A stretch of 64,000 nucleotides of DNA from DATMBL01 sp050735975 (GCA_050735975.1 JBOHVS010000376.1:1-64000), one strand, 5' to 3'. Positions 50,865 to 59,914 are shown, numbered from the stretch's first letter. The notes: generated by a model not told the origin, from the sequence alone. Numbers and translations: made by a program.

Positions 50865-51728
50865 ATGCCAGACATACCGCGCCTCAATGGCGTAATCAAA
50901 GCTTTGGAGCAAGGCAAAATCGCTTTCGCCGCATTTACTCCCGTCGACATTGAGAGCGCCACGGCTATGGCAAGCTCTCCGCTTGACGGCGTCGCTTTCG
51001 AAATGGAGCATGGTCCGTTGGATTTTCCCGGATTAAGAAACGCTCTCCAGTATATGCTTGACAGACGTCAAATTGTCGAGGCCGGAACCCTTGCCCCCAA
51101 AGTAACTCCAATGGTGCGGATTCCCCCAAACGGGGTCGAGATGAACCAATGGATTGCCAAGCAGGTGCTGGACATCGGCGTGTTCGGCATTATTTTCCCC
51201 CATATCAGCACCGTGGAGGAAGCTTGGAACGCCGTCTGTGCGTGCCGCTATCCTCGCCTCAAAGAGGCTCCGCTCTACGACCCGCCTGGTATTCGCGGCG
51301 ATGCGCCGACCCGCGCGGCGCGCTACTGGGGACTTACCCAGCAAGAGTATTACAGGCGGGCCGACGTCTGGCCGCTCGCACCCCACGGGGAAATCCTTGC
51401 CGTCATTCAATGCGAGGACACGCGCGCGATCGGCAACCTGCCGAAGATTCTTAAAGAGGTGCCCGCAATCGGCGTGGTTATCATCGGCGAAGGCGACCTG
51501 AGTCAAGAGCTTGGCCATCCGAGGGACTACGACCACCCGGTGGTTGCCGATGCCATCAATTCTATTCTGAAAATATGCAAAGAGCACAACGTACCATGCG
51601 GTCATCCTCATCCGGACGGCAAGAACATCGAGCGTCTGATTGCGAGCGGCTACCGGTTTCTGATGCCTCCGGCGCCCCGTTCTTTCGCGCTTCTTGAACA
51701 GGGTCGTAGGTTGTCGGGGAGGAGCTAA
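50865..51728 (+). CDS. HpcH/HpaI family aldolase
   Basis: The 287-residue TIM-barrel protein fits the class II pyruvate aldolase family: V-A-F-E-M-E-H49-G (catalytic His of HpaI at 49), M-V-R-I-P for pyruvate binding, the metal Glu in I-Q-C-E-D-T-R-A, and the metal Asp in I-G-E-G-D-L-S. Known members cleave 4-hydroxy-2-oxo acids to pyruvate and an aldehyde or oxo acid. Next to a LigJ-like hydratase it could cleave 4-carboxy-4-hydroxy-2-oxoadipate to pyruvate and oxaloacetate, although the classical enzyme for that step (LigK) is of another family. Start at ATG 50865; no strong ribosome site. Confidence 0.87.
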   Translation: MPDIPRLNGVIKALEQGKIAFAAFTPVDIESATAMASSPLDGVAFEMEHGPLDFPGLRNALQYMLDRRQIVEAGTLAPKVTPMVRIPPNGVEMNQWIAKQVLDIGVFGIIFPHISTVEEAWNAVCACRYPRLKEAPLYDPPGIRGDAPTRAARYWGLTQQEYYRRADVWPLAPHGEILAVIQCEDTRAIGNLPKILKEVPAIGVVIIGEGDLSQELGHPRDYDHPVVADAINSILKICKEHNVPCGHPHPDGKNIERLIASGYRFLMPPAPRSFALLEQGRRLSGRS

Positions 51729-51749
51729 CTCTAGCAGGGTACGAACGAG

Positions 51750-51963
51750 CAAAGAGCAAAGGAGCATGGGGCAGGGAGTTGGGCCGGAGGTCAGACATCG
51801 GAGATCAGAGATCAGCGGGGAACAAAGAGCATGGAAAAGGAGCCTGTTCAGCTCTAATTTCTGATTTCTGTTCTCATCGCCCTTAGCGATAGATTCGCGC
51901 CTGCCTGTGCCGGCACGGCAGACAGGCGTCTCGTCTCTGAGATCTTTTTGAGCAACTTGCTAA
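51750..51963. repeat. composite intergenic repeat block
   Basis: GGAGTTGGGCCGGAGGTCAG (as at 21483) and GATCAGAGATCAG text are followed by the inverse CTGATTTCTGTTC. Next come a GCCTGTGCCGGCACGGCAGA hairpin and CTGAGATCTTTTTGAGCAAC, the last touching the TRAP permease stop codon. Confidence 0.7.
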
Positions 51964-53916
51964 TTAAGAGTTGCCGCTCTTGGTGGCCGCAAGATGCACG
52001 GCAGGCGTAGCACCCTTGTTCCATTCATGTAGGAAGGCGAAGCTGCCAAGCGCCAAGCCGAGTCCATCAACAATCAGCCAGGGTCCTTCCCAAGTGGGGA
52101 GCATCAGGAGAAGGCCCGCCGCGCAAAAAAGCCCACGTTTCGTCCACCCCATCTCGCGAAAGAGATAACCGGCGCAGCCAATGGCGAGTAGGAACGTCCC
52201 AAGCGCGCAAGCGCTAATGGCAAGCAGAATTTCTCCGAGACCGCCCTTGAGGATCAGGGCAGGGTGGAGCGCAAAGACAAACGGGACGACGTAAGCAGCG
52301 ATGCCGAGTCTCATTCCCGTCCACCCGGTCTTCCAAAAGTCGGATTGGGCTATGGCGGCCGCCGTATAAGTGGCGAGACAGTCCGGCGGCGTGATCAGGG
52401 AAAGCATCCCAAAATAGAACAGGAACAGATGGGCGGCGAGTGGGTCCACCCCGAGCTGTGCCAGCGCGGGTCCGACGAGGACGGCGAGGGTGATATACAC
52501 GACGGCGGTGGGCATTGACATGCCGAGGAGGATGCAAACGATCGCGGTGAGAGTAAGGAGGAGAAAAACATTGCCTCCTGAGAGAGTCGTCAAGATCAGA
52601 GAGAGTTTAAATGTGAGACCGGAAAGCTGCAGGGCGCCAATCACGAGTCCGGCCAAAGCGGTAATCGCGATAATGTTCAAAAGCGTCCGCCCCGCCTCTT
52701 GAATACAGGTAAAAATCCCTTTGAGCGTCGGTCGAGTCTCTTTCTGAAAGGCGCCGACAACGAAGGTAAGGACCACGGTTGCCATTCCCGCTTTTCCCGC
52801 CTGCCAGTTTTGAAACATGAGCGTGTAAACCAGGAAGACGAGCGGGAGCAGAAACACCCATCCAAACCGCATCACGCGGCGCAGCTTTGGAATCTGTGCC
52901 TCGGGCAGCCCGCCGAGGCCATGCTTGGCTGCTTCCAAATCGACCTGAGTGAAAAGGGCAAGATAGTAGAGCCCGGCCGGAACGGCCGCGGCGAGAGCCA
53001 CCTGGCCGTACGGAATGTTCAGAAACTCGGCGATCAGAAAAGCGGCCGCTCCCATGACCGGCGGCGTGATCTGACCCCCATTCGAGGCGACGGCCTCGAT
53101 CGCCGCGGCCACATGTGAAGGATAGCCGGCGCGCTTCATCATCGGGATCGTGATGGCGCCGTCGATAGCCACGTTGGCCACCGCGCTCCCTGAGACCGTT
53201 CCAAAAAGACTGGAGGAGACCACGGAGACTTTGGCCGGCCCGCCTCGATACCGTCCCATGGCGACCAGGGCCACGTCCGTTATGAACTTGTCGCCGCCCA
53301 CGGCATAGAGAGCCTGGCCAAAAAAGATGAACGCCACGATGACGCTGGCCGCGACGCTCAGGGGAATGCCGAGGATGCCGCTGGAGTCGAGATACAAATA
53401 GCTGGCGATGCGCTCCCACGAAGATCCCTTCGCATACAGCAGACCTGGAAAGATATAGGCGAACTTCGCGTACAGAATGCACGCGAGCGCAACCCAGACA
53501 AGCGCCCACCCTGCAATTCGGCGGGTGGCTTCCAGGATGAGAAACACAGCGAGCCCGCCCAGGAGCCATCGCTCGGGGACGAGGAGGCCGAGTTGGTATG
53601 CGATCGACGGATACATGACCACGATGTACCCGCCGGTGAGGAGACTGCCGGCGGCGAAGAGCCAGTCGTGCCACGGCACCCGATTGTCGGGCTCACCTGT
53701 CCGGCACTTGACGCGGAAAAACAGGCTCGCCATTCCTAGAGCGAAGAAGAGCCCCAGGAATTGTTCTTTGAAGAAGATGAGGTTAAAAAAAATGTGAACT
53801 TCGCCGGCCCAAGCGGCGCTGACGATCGTGAGCGAGCAGAGGAAAAACCGCTCGAGCACCCTCAACGGGCCGGTCAGCGAGCGGAACTTCGTCGCTCCTG
53901 TAAAGTCGTCGCTCAT
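51964..53916 (-). CDS. TRAP transporter permease, fused small and large subunits (TAXI type)
   Basis: The 650-residue membrane protein has four N-terminal helices corresponding to DctQ, then a DctM large-subunit domain of about 12 helices. Diagnostic segments are G-S-A-V-A-N-V-A-I-D-G-A-I-T-I-P-M-M near 240-257, N-G-G-Q-I-T-P-P-V-M-G-A near 274-285, and L-G-M-S-M-P-T-A-V-V-Y near 462-472. Fused permeases of this type pair with TAXI binding proteins, and one is encoded just upstream. TRAP systems import carboxylates by sodium symport. The stop is followed at once by a CAAAAAGATCTC repeat. Confidence 0.92.
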   Translation of the reverse strand: MSDDFTGATKFRSLTGPLRVLERFFLCSLTIVSAAWAGEVHIFFNLIFFKEQFLGLFFALGMASLFFRVKCRTGEPDNRVPWHDWLFAAGSLLTGGYIVVMYPSIAYQLGLLVPERWLLGGLAVFLILEATRRIAGWALVWVALACILYAKFAYIFPGLLYAKGSSWERIASYLYLDSSGILGIPLSVAASVIVAFIFFGQALYAVGGDKFITDVALVAMGRYRGGPAKVSVVSSSLFGTVSGSAVANVAIDGAITIPMMKRAGYPSHVAAAIEAVASNGGQITPPVMGAAAFLIAEFLNIPYGQVALAAAVPAGLYYLALFTQVDLEAAKHGLGGLPEAQIPKLRRVMRFGWVFLLPLVFLVYTLMFQNWQAGKAGMATVVLTFVVGAFQKETRPTLKGIFTCIQEAGRTLLNIIAITALAGLVIGALQLSGLTFKLSLILTTLSGGNVFLLLTLTAIVCILLGMSMPTAVVYITLAVLVGPALAQLGVDPLAAHLFLFYFGMLSLITPPDCLATYTAAAIAQSDFWKTGWTGMRLGIAAYVVPFVFALHPALILKGGLGEILLAISACALGTFLLAIGCAGYLFREMGWTKRGLFCAAGLLLMLPTWEGPWLIVDGLGLALGSFAFLHEWNKGATPAVHLAATKSGNS

Positions 53917-53985
53917 GGCCTGAACATCCGATCGCTGTTAGAAACGACTGCAACTTTGCGCGGAATCAGAAAGAGCAGGCCTCCG

Positions 53986-55023
53986 TCACTTTTGACCCAA
54001 GAGCTTTTCCTGGGCCCGATCCATCTCCGACTTCCAGGCTCCTTTCTCTTTGTAGAACTTAACGGCAGCCGGATGATAAGGAATCGTGATGTCGGCCGAG
54101 ACTGCGCGCTTGCCCGTCCACTCGCGAAAGACCGGGTGTAGCGGCGGCAGTTGGCCCAGGTTGTCCCAGAGCGCCCTGAGGACTGCGGTGACCACTTGGT
54201 CGGACGCGGCCTTGTGCGTGGCGAAATAGATATCGTAGGTTTCAAAGCACGTTTCCTCGACGACGCCAGTCGAAGCTCCCGCTTTTATTTTGGTGGGGTA
54301 GTAACCGGGCACGGCGGACCGGAGACGTTTCTCGCCCTCCGGGGAGCAGTCGATTGAAACATAGCGGACGCCGACGGCCGCATCCGCCTCTTTCATTTTG
54401 GCCGAACCCAGCGCGTGGGTGCTGACATCCGCCCGCCCCTGGATGAGCGCGTCCATTCCATCGTTGACCGCCGGCACCGGCACAACCGTCACGTCGTTCC
54501 ACGTCATCCCCGCGCTGGACAGGATGCCGAACATGTTGTACCAGACCGCGAGGTGCGCGGGATATTCACCCGTGACGCGCTTTCCCTTGACGTCTCGCAT
54601 CGACTTGATGCCGGAGTCCTTTCTGACGACCGCGGCAGCCCTCAACGGAGCGCCGCGCATGACAAGCCGAGTGTTGGGCGAGTGCTGGAACGGATTGCGG
54701 CCACCGACCTGGAGCTTCGGCCCCGCATAAGCCATCCCCATATCGACGCCGTTTACTATGCCGAAGTCAAGCTCGCCGTTATTGACGAGGGGGAGGAAAG
54801 TGCTGGTCCCCGAGTAAGGTTGAACCGTCGCCTGAACGGGCGAGTTTCCACTGACTACCTTGGCGAGCCCGCTGGCAAGCGCATAGAAGAGCGTGCCGGG
54901 GGTGTTCGTCCCGATGGTAACCGAGCGCGGCAGATTTTGGGCCTCGGCGGGAGCGAGGTAAAGAAGGGCGAAGACTAAATAAGTAACAAACAAAATCGTC
55001 TGTCCACTCTGGCCTGTGTGCAT
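53986..55023 (-). CDS. TAXI family TRAP transporter substrate-binding protein
   Basis: The 345-residue exported protein has a signal peptide (cleavage near A-E-A-Q, about residue 29). The TAXI domain opening follows: V-T-I-G-T-N-T-P-G-T-L-F-Y-A-L-A, a variant of the G-T-G-x-x-G-x-Y/T-Y-P motif, then L-D-F-G-I-V-N-G-V-D near 90. TAXI proteins bind glutamate-like or other carboxylated ligands in the periplasm. AGGAGGG precedes ATG 55023. It is 69 bp upstream of the fused TRAP permease and 62 bp downstream of the MetE-like gene, probably in one operon. Confidence 0.9.
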   Translation of the reverse strand: MHTGQSGQTILFVTYLVFALLYLAPAEAQNLPRSVTIGTNTPGTLFYALASGLAKVVSGNSPVQATVQPYSGTSTFLPLVNNGELDFGIVNGVDMGMAYAGPKLQVGGRNPFQHSPNTRLVMRGAPLRAAAVVRKDSGIKSMRDVKGKRVTGEYPAHLAVWYNMFGILSSAGMTWNDVTVVPVPAVNDGMDALIQGRADVSTHALGSAKMKEADAAVGVRYVSIDCSPEGEKRLRSAVPGYYPTKIKAGASTGVVEETCFETYDIYFATHKAASDQVVTAVLRALWDNLGQLPPLHPVFREWTGKRAVSADITIPYHPAAVKFYKEKGAWKSEMDRAQEKLLGQK

Positions 55024-55085
55024 ATGAATTCCCTCCTAATGAAGCAAGAATGTCACTTGAACCGCTTGGCGATGATGATCCCTCT

Positions 55086-56240
55086 TCACCTTCCCCAAAG
55101 CTGCTTGGTGGCGATGCGCGCGCCTTCGGCCATGGCTTCGAATTTCGCCCAGGCGATCTGCGGATCGCCTACCCGAGGCCCCAAGCCGCAATCTGTGCCG
55201 GCCATGACATTTTCGCGGCCCACGATTTTGGCATAGCGGACGAGGCGGTCGGCTATTGCCTGGGGGTGCTCTACGATATCAGTGGCATGGCCGACAACGC
55301 CTGGTACGAGCACCTTGTCTTCTGGGAATTTGACCTCTTCCCACACGCGCCATTCATGCTCATGACGCGGGTTGGCGGCTTCGATCGAGTAGGTATTGGC
55401 GCGCACCTTCAAGATCAGATCCACAATATCACGCAAGGGAATGTCGTACTTATGCGGCCCGTGGTAGCTCCCCCAGCAGGTATGAAAGCGTATTTTATCC
55501 GGCGCGATGTCTCGGAGACCGTGGTTGAGCGCATCCACCCGCAGCGCGGCGTATTTTCGATACTCCGGAACCGTCATGTGCGACATGAACTGCCAGCCGT
55601 CCGGCAGATCGGGATCATCGATCTGGAGCAGGAAGCCGGCGTCCACGATAGCTTTGTATTCTTCGTGCATGGCGTCGGCAATCGCGAACAGGTAGGTTTC
55701 GTCGCTTGGGTAATAGTCGTTCTTCATCCAGTGCTCGATGGTGCCGGGGGCGATGGCGGGGAGAAACGCTTCTTCAAATCGCCGTCCTTGAAGCCCGCTT
55801 TTGAAGTCGTCGATCTCTTGCTGCAACGCTTTCTGGCCGGCGTACTTCAGCGGAGCGTTGCAAAAAACTCTCCTGACGTTTTTGCCTCGGATGGCGCCGA
55901 ATCTCTTGCGAAAGTAGTCGCCGAATTCCACCATGTCGCGCGCGAATATCATCGACGCCCTTTCTTCGGGCCCGGCTTCCCGTTCGATGAAGCCGCTGAG
56001 ACGCTCGCGGGCATAGCGTGAAAAGTTGGATTTGCCGACCTCGCCGTCGTTGATGATATCGAGCCCGCAATCAAGCTGCTTTTTTACAACTTCCGCCACC
56101 AGGCTACGCACTCGCCGCGCGAGCGCTTGCTGATCGACCGATTGGCCCGCAATCTGAGCGGCGTGCATCTGTTTAAGATCCTCCGGTTGCGGCAAAGCTC
56201 CGGCATGGGTGGTTAGGGTCCTGTCGGCACTGTATTTCAT
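55086..56240 (-). CDS. MetE C-terminal-domain-like zinc methyltransferase/lyase
   Basis: The 384-residue protein corresponds to the catalytic C-terminal barrel of cobalamin-independent methionine synthase (MetE) without its N-terminal folate-binding half. The zinc ligands are kept: H253-T-C255 in R-F-H-T-C-W-G, E287 in I-E-A-A-N-P-R, and C351 in G-T-D-C-G-L-G. Stand-alone proteins of this kind include archaeal methionine synthases and epoxyalkane:coenzyme M transferases, which activate a thiol on zinc. Here a thiol-dependent alkyl transfer or C-S bond reaction is likely, rather than general methionine synthesis. GGAGG lies four bases before the ATG. It sits between a diiron-type protein and a TAXI-TRAP importer. 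Confidence 0.82.
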   Translation of the reverse strand: MKYSADRTLTTHAGALPQPEDLKQMHAAQIAGQSVDQQALARRVRSLVAEVVKKQLDCGLDIINDGEVGKSNFSRYARERLSGFIEREAGPEERASMIFARDMVEFGDYFRKRFGAIRGKNVRRVFCNAPLKYAGQKALQQEIDDFKSGLQGRRFEEAFLPAIAPGTIEHWMKNDYYPSDETYLFAIADAMHEEYKAIVDAGFLLQIDDPDLPDGWQFMSHMTVPEYRKYAALRVDALNHGLRDIAPDKIRFHTCWGSYHGPHKYDIPLRDIVDLILKVRANTYSIEAANPRHEHEWRVWEEVKFPEDKVLVPGVVGHATDIVEHPQAIADRLVRYAKIVGRENVMAGTDCGLGPRVGDPQIAWAKFEAMAEGARIATKQLWGR

Positions 56241-56407
56241 TGATCCTCCGGTTTGTCACAGTTTCGCGTTGAACCCTAAACCCGAGACCCTAAACTATAA
56301 ACTGTCTTTTTCGCAGGGATTCGCTCACGTTTTGGGCGAGAGCAAAATCGAAAGCATGTTCACCGCTAAAGCTCAACGGGCGCGTAATCGTTTGTTGATA
56401 ATCCACC

Positions 56408-57076
56408 TCAAGCATACGCGTCGTAAATCCCATCGAATTTGGCCAGCTTGAAGCGAACCATGTTGCGGGCGGCCGCTCGAACCAACTCGTGATCACGAGG
56501 AGTGTTTGCATTGCGCGCGATGGTCTCGGCGGCTAAGGCAGTGTGCTCTTTATCGACTTTGCCGTGCACGATGAAAAACGTTCTGGCTCTATTATCAAGG
56601 CCATAGTGCTTTTCCAAGGAAGTGTCGAACTCCTCGGAATAGCGACAGACCATCGTTTCATTAACCAAGGCCCCGGCGCGGCTCTCCGCCTGCGTCCCGA
56701 GAAACATCCCCCGGATGATGGCTGCCGTGTGGGCGACGCACTCGTAGATCATGATCTCGTTTTCGAAGTTTTCATCCTTCAAACCCATGGCCGCTCCGAA
56801 TCGCTTCATCAGATCGGGATGGGACTGCTCTTCCACAAACAACTCTGAGAACTGCTGGTAAACCGTTTGGTTGCTGGCATTCTTCACCATGCAGAACGCC
56901 AACCCTTTGTTGATTGCGTGATTGCAGAGATAGTGCTGTATCGCGAAGCCTCGCAGCCGCTTTTCCGAAAGCTTGCCTTCCCGGAGCTCGGTGAAAAACC
57001 GGTTGCTTATCAGCTGCTCCACTCCCGGCTGGATAATCTCGCGCAGCAGCGAGCCGACAAAATTCTGGGGTTCCAT
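56408..57076 (-). CDS. heme-oxygenase-like diiron protein (HDO/TenA-PqqC fold)
   Basis: The 222-residue all-helical protein keeps a metal-ligand pattern of the heme-oxygenase-like diiron oxidases: E83-x2-H86, E140, and H171-x3-D175-x2-H178. Spacings between H86, E140 and H171 (54 and 31) closely match those I recall for CADD and UndA. Such enzymes use O2 for oxidative chemistry on amines, fatty acids or amino acid side chains; TenA and PqqC share the fold without this metal set. The role here is unknown. It is first in a minus-strand row with the MetE-like and TRAP genes (168-bp gap to the next). The ATG has a weak AGGGAA site. Confidence 0.8.
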   Translation of the reverse strand: MEPQNFVGSLLREIIQPGVEQLISNRFFTELREGKLSEKRLRGFAIQHYLCNHAINKGLAFCMVKNASNQTVYQQFSELFVEEQSHPDLMKRFGAAMGLKDENFENEIMIYECVAHTAAIIRGMFLGTQAESRAGALVNETMVCRYSEEFDTSLEKHYGLDNRARTFFIVHGKVDKEHTALAAETIARNANTPRDHELVRAAARNMVRFKLAKFDGIYDAYA

Positions 57077-57696
57077 ACGCGCTTTTCCCTACAATCAAGG
57101 TGATAGACAGAGGAACAGTCTCAAAGCAAAGACCAACTGTCAAGTGACCTGACGCGTCTTGCTGCCGTCCAAACTGGACTGCCGGCACAGGTTGGCAGCC
57201 GTGGAGGCGGCAATTATCGGAACCGCCGGCATGGGCCTCGGAAAATGCTCTCAAAAATTCAAAGTTAAACTTTATATTTAGTTATTGATTGCGCTGTTAA
57301 ATGTTAAACTTCTGATCATCGCCAGCTGCCTACTGGGGCCGAAAAATCTTTTCGCCACCACCTTGACGCGAGCATCTGCCGGCCTTACCCTAGAATATAG
57401 GTAGCTAGGTCCGGCAAAGACGCAGCTGGGTATCGAACGTCTACATCACCTGTCTCATGGCCACCCTGTTATTTTGTCCGACAGCCAAGCTTGCTTGCCG
57501 ATACTTTGGGAATCCGGAGATCGAGGAGGCCATGAACGAAAAACTGTTCTAAATCGTCTAACTAGACGACGGGGGACACTTACTATGACGCGCGCATGGA
57601 CCGGCCTTCGGGATCGGCCGGAGCGGGTGTGAATTCACATCATTGCCCGGAAGGCTGCATTTAACGAGGGGCTGTATAGACTTAAGGAGAAATAGA
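57077..57696. other. 620-bp leader region of rpoD
   Basis: The gap separates the diiron-protein gene from the divergent rpoD. It contains an AT-rich stretch near 57250-57310, and a 31-codon reading (57457-57552) that ends in a well-spaced GAGGAGG...ATG and N-E-K-L-F-stop and that I do not recognise. No repeat family from elsewhere in the window is present here. Confidence 0.5.
57363..57391 (+). promoter_or_regulatory. possible sigma-70-type promoter upstream of rpoD
   Basis: TTGACG (57363-57368) and TACCCT (57386-57391) are separated by 17 bp. The -35 matches five of six consensus bases and the -10 only three, so this is a weak, purely sequence-based suggestion. Confidence 0.3.
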
Positions 57697-59226
57697 ATGC
57701 CACCAGATTTTGAACGTGAAGAAAGTGTAACTCCTGCTGACCAGATTGAGGATGAAGCCGTCGAAGGAAACGAGAAAGAGCTCGAATTCGACGCGGAAAC
57801 AGCTACAGAGGAAGATCTGGAAGGGGAGAGTGACGTTCGAGGCGAATCTACAGGAGGGAGCGATCCTATTACGATGTATCTGCGCGAGGTTGGCTCCGTT
57901 GCGCTCCTCAGTCGAGAGCGCGAGGGGGAACTGGCGCAAAAGATGGCGGCGGGTAAGAACGATATTTTCGAGGCGCTGTTCTCGACTCCATGGGCTCTGC
58001 GGCACGTGTTTGACGCAGGCAGGGCCGTGCTTGAGGGCGAGCTAGCGCTTACTGATCTCGTCGAAATTGCAGAAGAAGACGAGAAGTCAGGCGATGACAC
58101 GCTCGACACCAACCATCTTCGCAAGGTCTTTGCTAAGCTACGTCGTCTGAATCGGGCAAGGGAAGAGGTGGACCGCGGCTTAAGACGGGTTAATCTTTCA
58201 GCGCCGAGGAGCGCGGCTCTCGGCCAGAAGCGCTCCAAGCTGAACCAGGAGATCTGCGGTACCATCCGGACTCTTAATCTCTCCGCATCGCGACAACAAG
58301 AGATGATCGCGGTCGTGAAGCGTCATGCCGACCGTGTGGTGGCTTTGCTCCAGCAGTTGGAGACTTTAGCTAAAGGCAGGCAAAAGATCGCCGTTCGCGC
58401 TGAAATCGAGGAGATAGAGAAATCAGTCGGGCTCTTGGCCGCGGACATCAAGGCGCTCAGAGAGCGGGTACGAGAAGCTGACGCTCGTGTAAGCATCGCG
58501 CGAAAAGAATTCACCGAAGCCAACCTGCGGCTGGTAGTTAGCGTTGCAAAGCGTTATTTGAATCGGGGGTTGGGTTTTTTGGACCTCATCCAGGAGGGCA
58601 ATCTGGGGTTGATGCGGGCCGTCGAAAAGTTCGACTATCAACTCGGCTACCGCTTCTCCACGTATGCGACGTGGTGGATCCGGCAATCTATCCAGCGCGG
58701 AATCATCGATACCGGCCGGACGATTCGTATTCCGGTCCATCGGGTCGAGCTTAGAAACAAGATCCGTCAGAAAGCTCGTGAGTTGGAGCGAAGACTCGGC
58801 CGCGAACCCAGTTCCGAAGAGCTGGCTAAAGATATGAATATGTCTGTTTCCGATCTCCTCAAGGTCGTTCAACTTCACGGCGAGCCGGTGTCACTCGAGA
58901 CCCCCGTGTGGGAAGACGACGCGTCGCTCGGAGATTTTGTGGCGGACCGCCGCGGCCGCCAACCGCACGAAGACGCAGTGGAGGGGGACCTGCGCAGCGT
59001 GGTGCGAAAATCGCTAGCAGTTCTGACACCCCGGCAGGAGAAGGTCATCCGAATGAGGTTTGGCATCGATGAAACAAGGGACTATACGCTCGAGGAGCTG
59101 GGGGATATGTTCTCCGTTACCCGGGAACGCGTCCGTCAGATCGAACAGAAATCGTTACAGATTCTGCGTAACCCGAATCGTAGAAGACCCTTAAATCCGG
59201 GAACGACGGACGCCACGGCTGCATAA
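57697..59226 (+). CDS. rpoD: primary RNA polymerase sigma factor (RpoD)
   Basis: From ATG 57697 (AAGGAGA upstream) the protein has 509 residues. An acidic start precedes region 1.2 (P-I-T-M-Y-L-R-E-V-G, about 58-67) and a non-conserved segment follows. Region 2 contains N-L-R-L-V-V-S-V-A-K-R-Y, D-L-I-Q-E-G-N-L-G-L-M and F-S-T-Y-A-T-W-W-I-R-Q; region 3 begins V-E-L-R-N-K-I. Region 4 has the helix-turn-helix Y-T-L-E-E-L-G-D-M-F-S-V-T-R-E-R-V-R-Q-I. It lacks the long region 1.1 of E. coli RpoD, as many delta-type sigma factors do. As a housekeeping gene it is the best phylogenetic marker in the window, with rlmD. Confidence 0.93.
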   Translation: MPPDFEREESVTPADQIEDEAVEGNEKELEFDAETATEEDLEGESDVRGESTGGSDPITMYLREVGSVALLSREREGELAQKMAAGKNDIFEALFSTPWALRHVFDAGRAVLEGELALTDLVEIAEEDEKSGDDTLDTNHLRKVFAKLRRLNRAREEVDRGLRRVNLSAPRSAALGQKRSKLNQEICGTIRTLNLSASRQQEMIAVVKRHADRVVALLQQLETLAKGRQKIAVRAEIEEIEKSVGLLAADIKALRERVREADARVSIARKEFTEANLRLVVSVAKRYLNRGLGFLDLIQEGNLGLMRAVEKFDYQLGYRFSTYATWWIRQSIQRGIIDTGRTIRIPVHRVELRNKIRQKARELERRLGREPSSEELAKDMNMSVSDLLKVVQLHGEPVSLETPVWEDDASLGDFVADRRGRQPHEDAVEGDLRSVVRKSLAVLTPRQEKVIRMRFGIDETRDYTLEELGDMFSVTRERVRQIEQKSLQILRNPNRRRPLNPGTTDATAA

Positions 59227-59872
59227 CCGGACCTGCGGCGCCGCGGAGTAAGTTAAGGCTCAGGTTAAGGTTGAATTGTCGATCTTAGCCTTAGCCTCGA
59301 CAGATTGATTTTCCGAACTTCGAACGGTTATATATTTAAAGATCCCTCACTTCGTCAGACTGTGTGGAAAACTAGCCGACTAAGTATTGGAAATGACAAT
59401 CGGTACCCGTTCGTGCTGAGCCTGGTCGAAGCGCGAACGGAGAGTTTTCACACAGGCTGCCGTTCGGGATGACGCCGCTGTCATTTCGAGCTCAGCGAGA
59501 AATCCTTGTCCCGAGTCCACCGAGGGATCTGTTTTGTCTTGCGCGTCACACCTCAGCCTTCGCCTGTTCTCTTCTGCCTTAACCTTAACCTCAGAAGCTG
59601 GGAAAAAATTAGCCGTTGCCCTTCGACGAGCTCAGAGCCTGCACTGAGTTTACCGAAGTGACGAACGGCTAAGTACTCAAATTCCCATTGTGCTATACCG
59701 CTCGTGGTGAGCATGTCGAACCATGAGCGGATTCTTTCACAGCCTCTCAGCCTGATCTACCGGTAACCTGTTCTCCTGGCGCGTTCTCTGATAGGTTTAG
59801 ACTTAGAAACGTCGAACGTCCTTAACGTTAAAGCGGAACCTTAGCCTTTCTCCCGTTACGCTGCCGTCTGCC
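59227..59872. repeat. cluster of palindromic intergenic repeats
   Basis: About 650 bp without a gene. It includes GGCTCAGGTTAAGGTTGAAT and its inverse CTTAGCCTTAGCCTC (59250-59300), and the CCCGTTCGTGCTGAGCCTGG unit (59402-59462, inverse copy at 11342-11403). TGTCATTTCGAGCTCAGCGA (about 59481), CTTAACCTTAACCTC (about 59580) and a CGCTCGTGGTGAGCATGTCG unit (about 59700) follow. At least five repeat families are stacked here. Confidence 0.75.
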
Positions 59873-59914
59873 TTGAGCCGAATTGAAATGGCTATTCAGG
59901 ATTGGAGCCCGCCG

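Noticed and set aside
52607..53674. 355-codon Arg-rich minus-strand frame inside the TRAP permease
   Set aside because: Same strand but another frame within a membrane protein gene of clear identity; composition is that of an out-of-frame reading.
57457..57552. 31-codon reading upstream of rpoD
   Set aside because: Too short and unrecognised; no upstream ribosome site for its first ATG. Kept only as a note in the rpoD leader.
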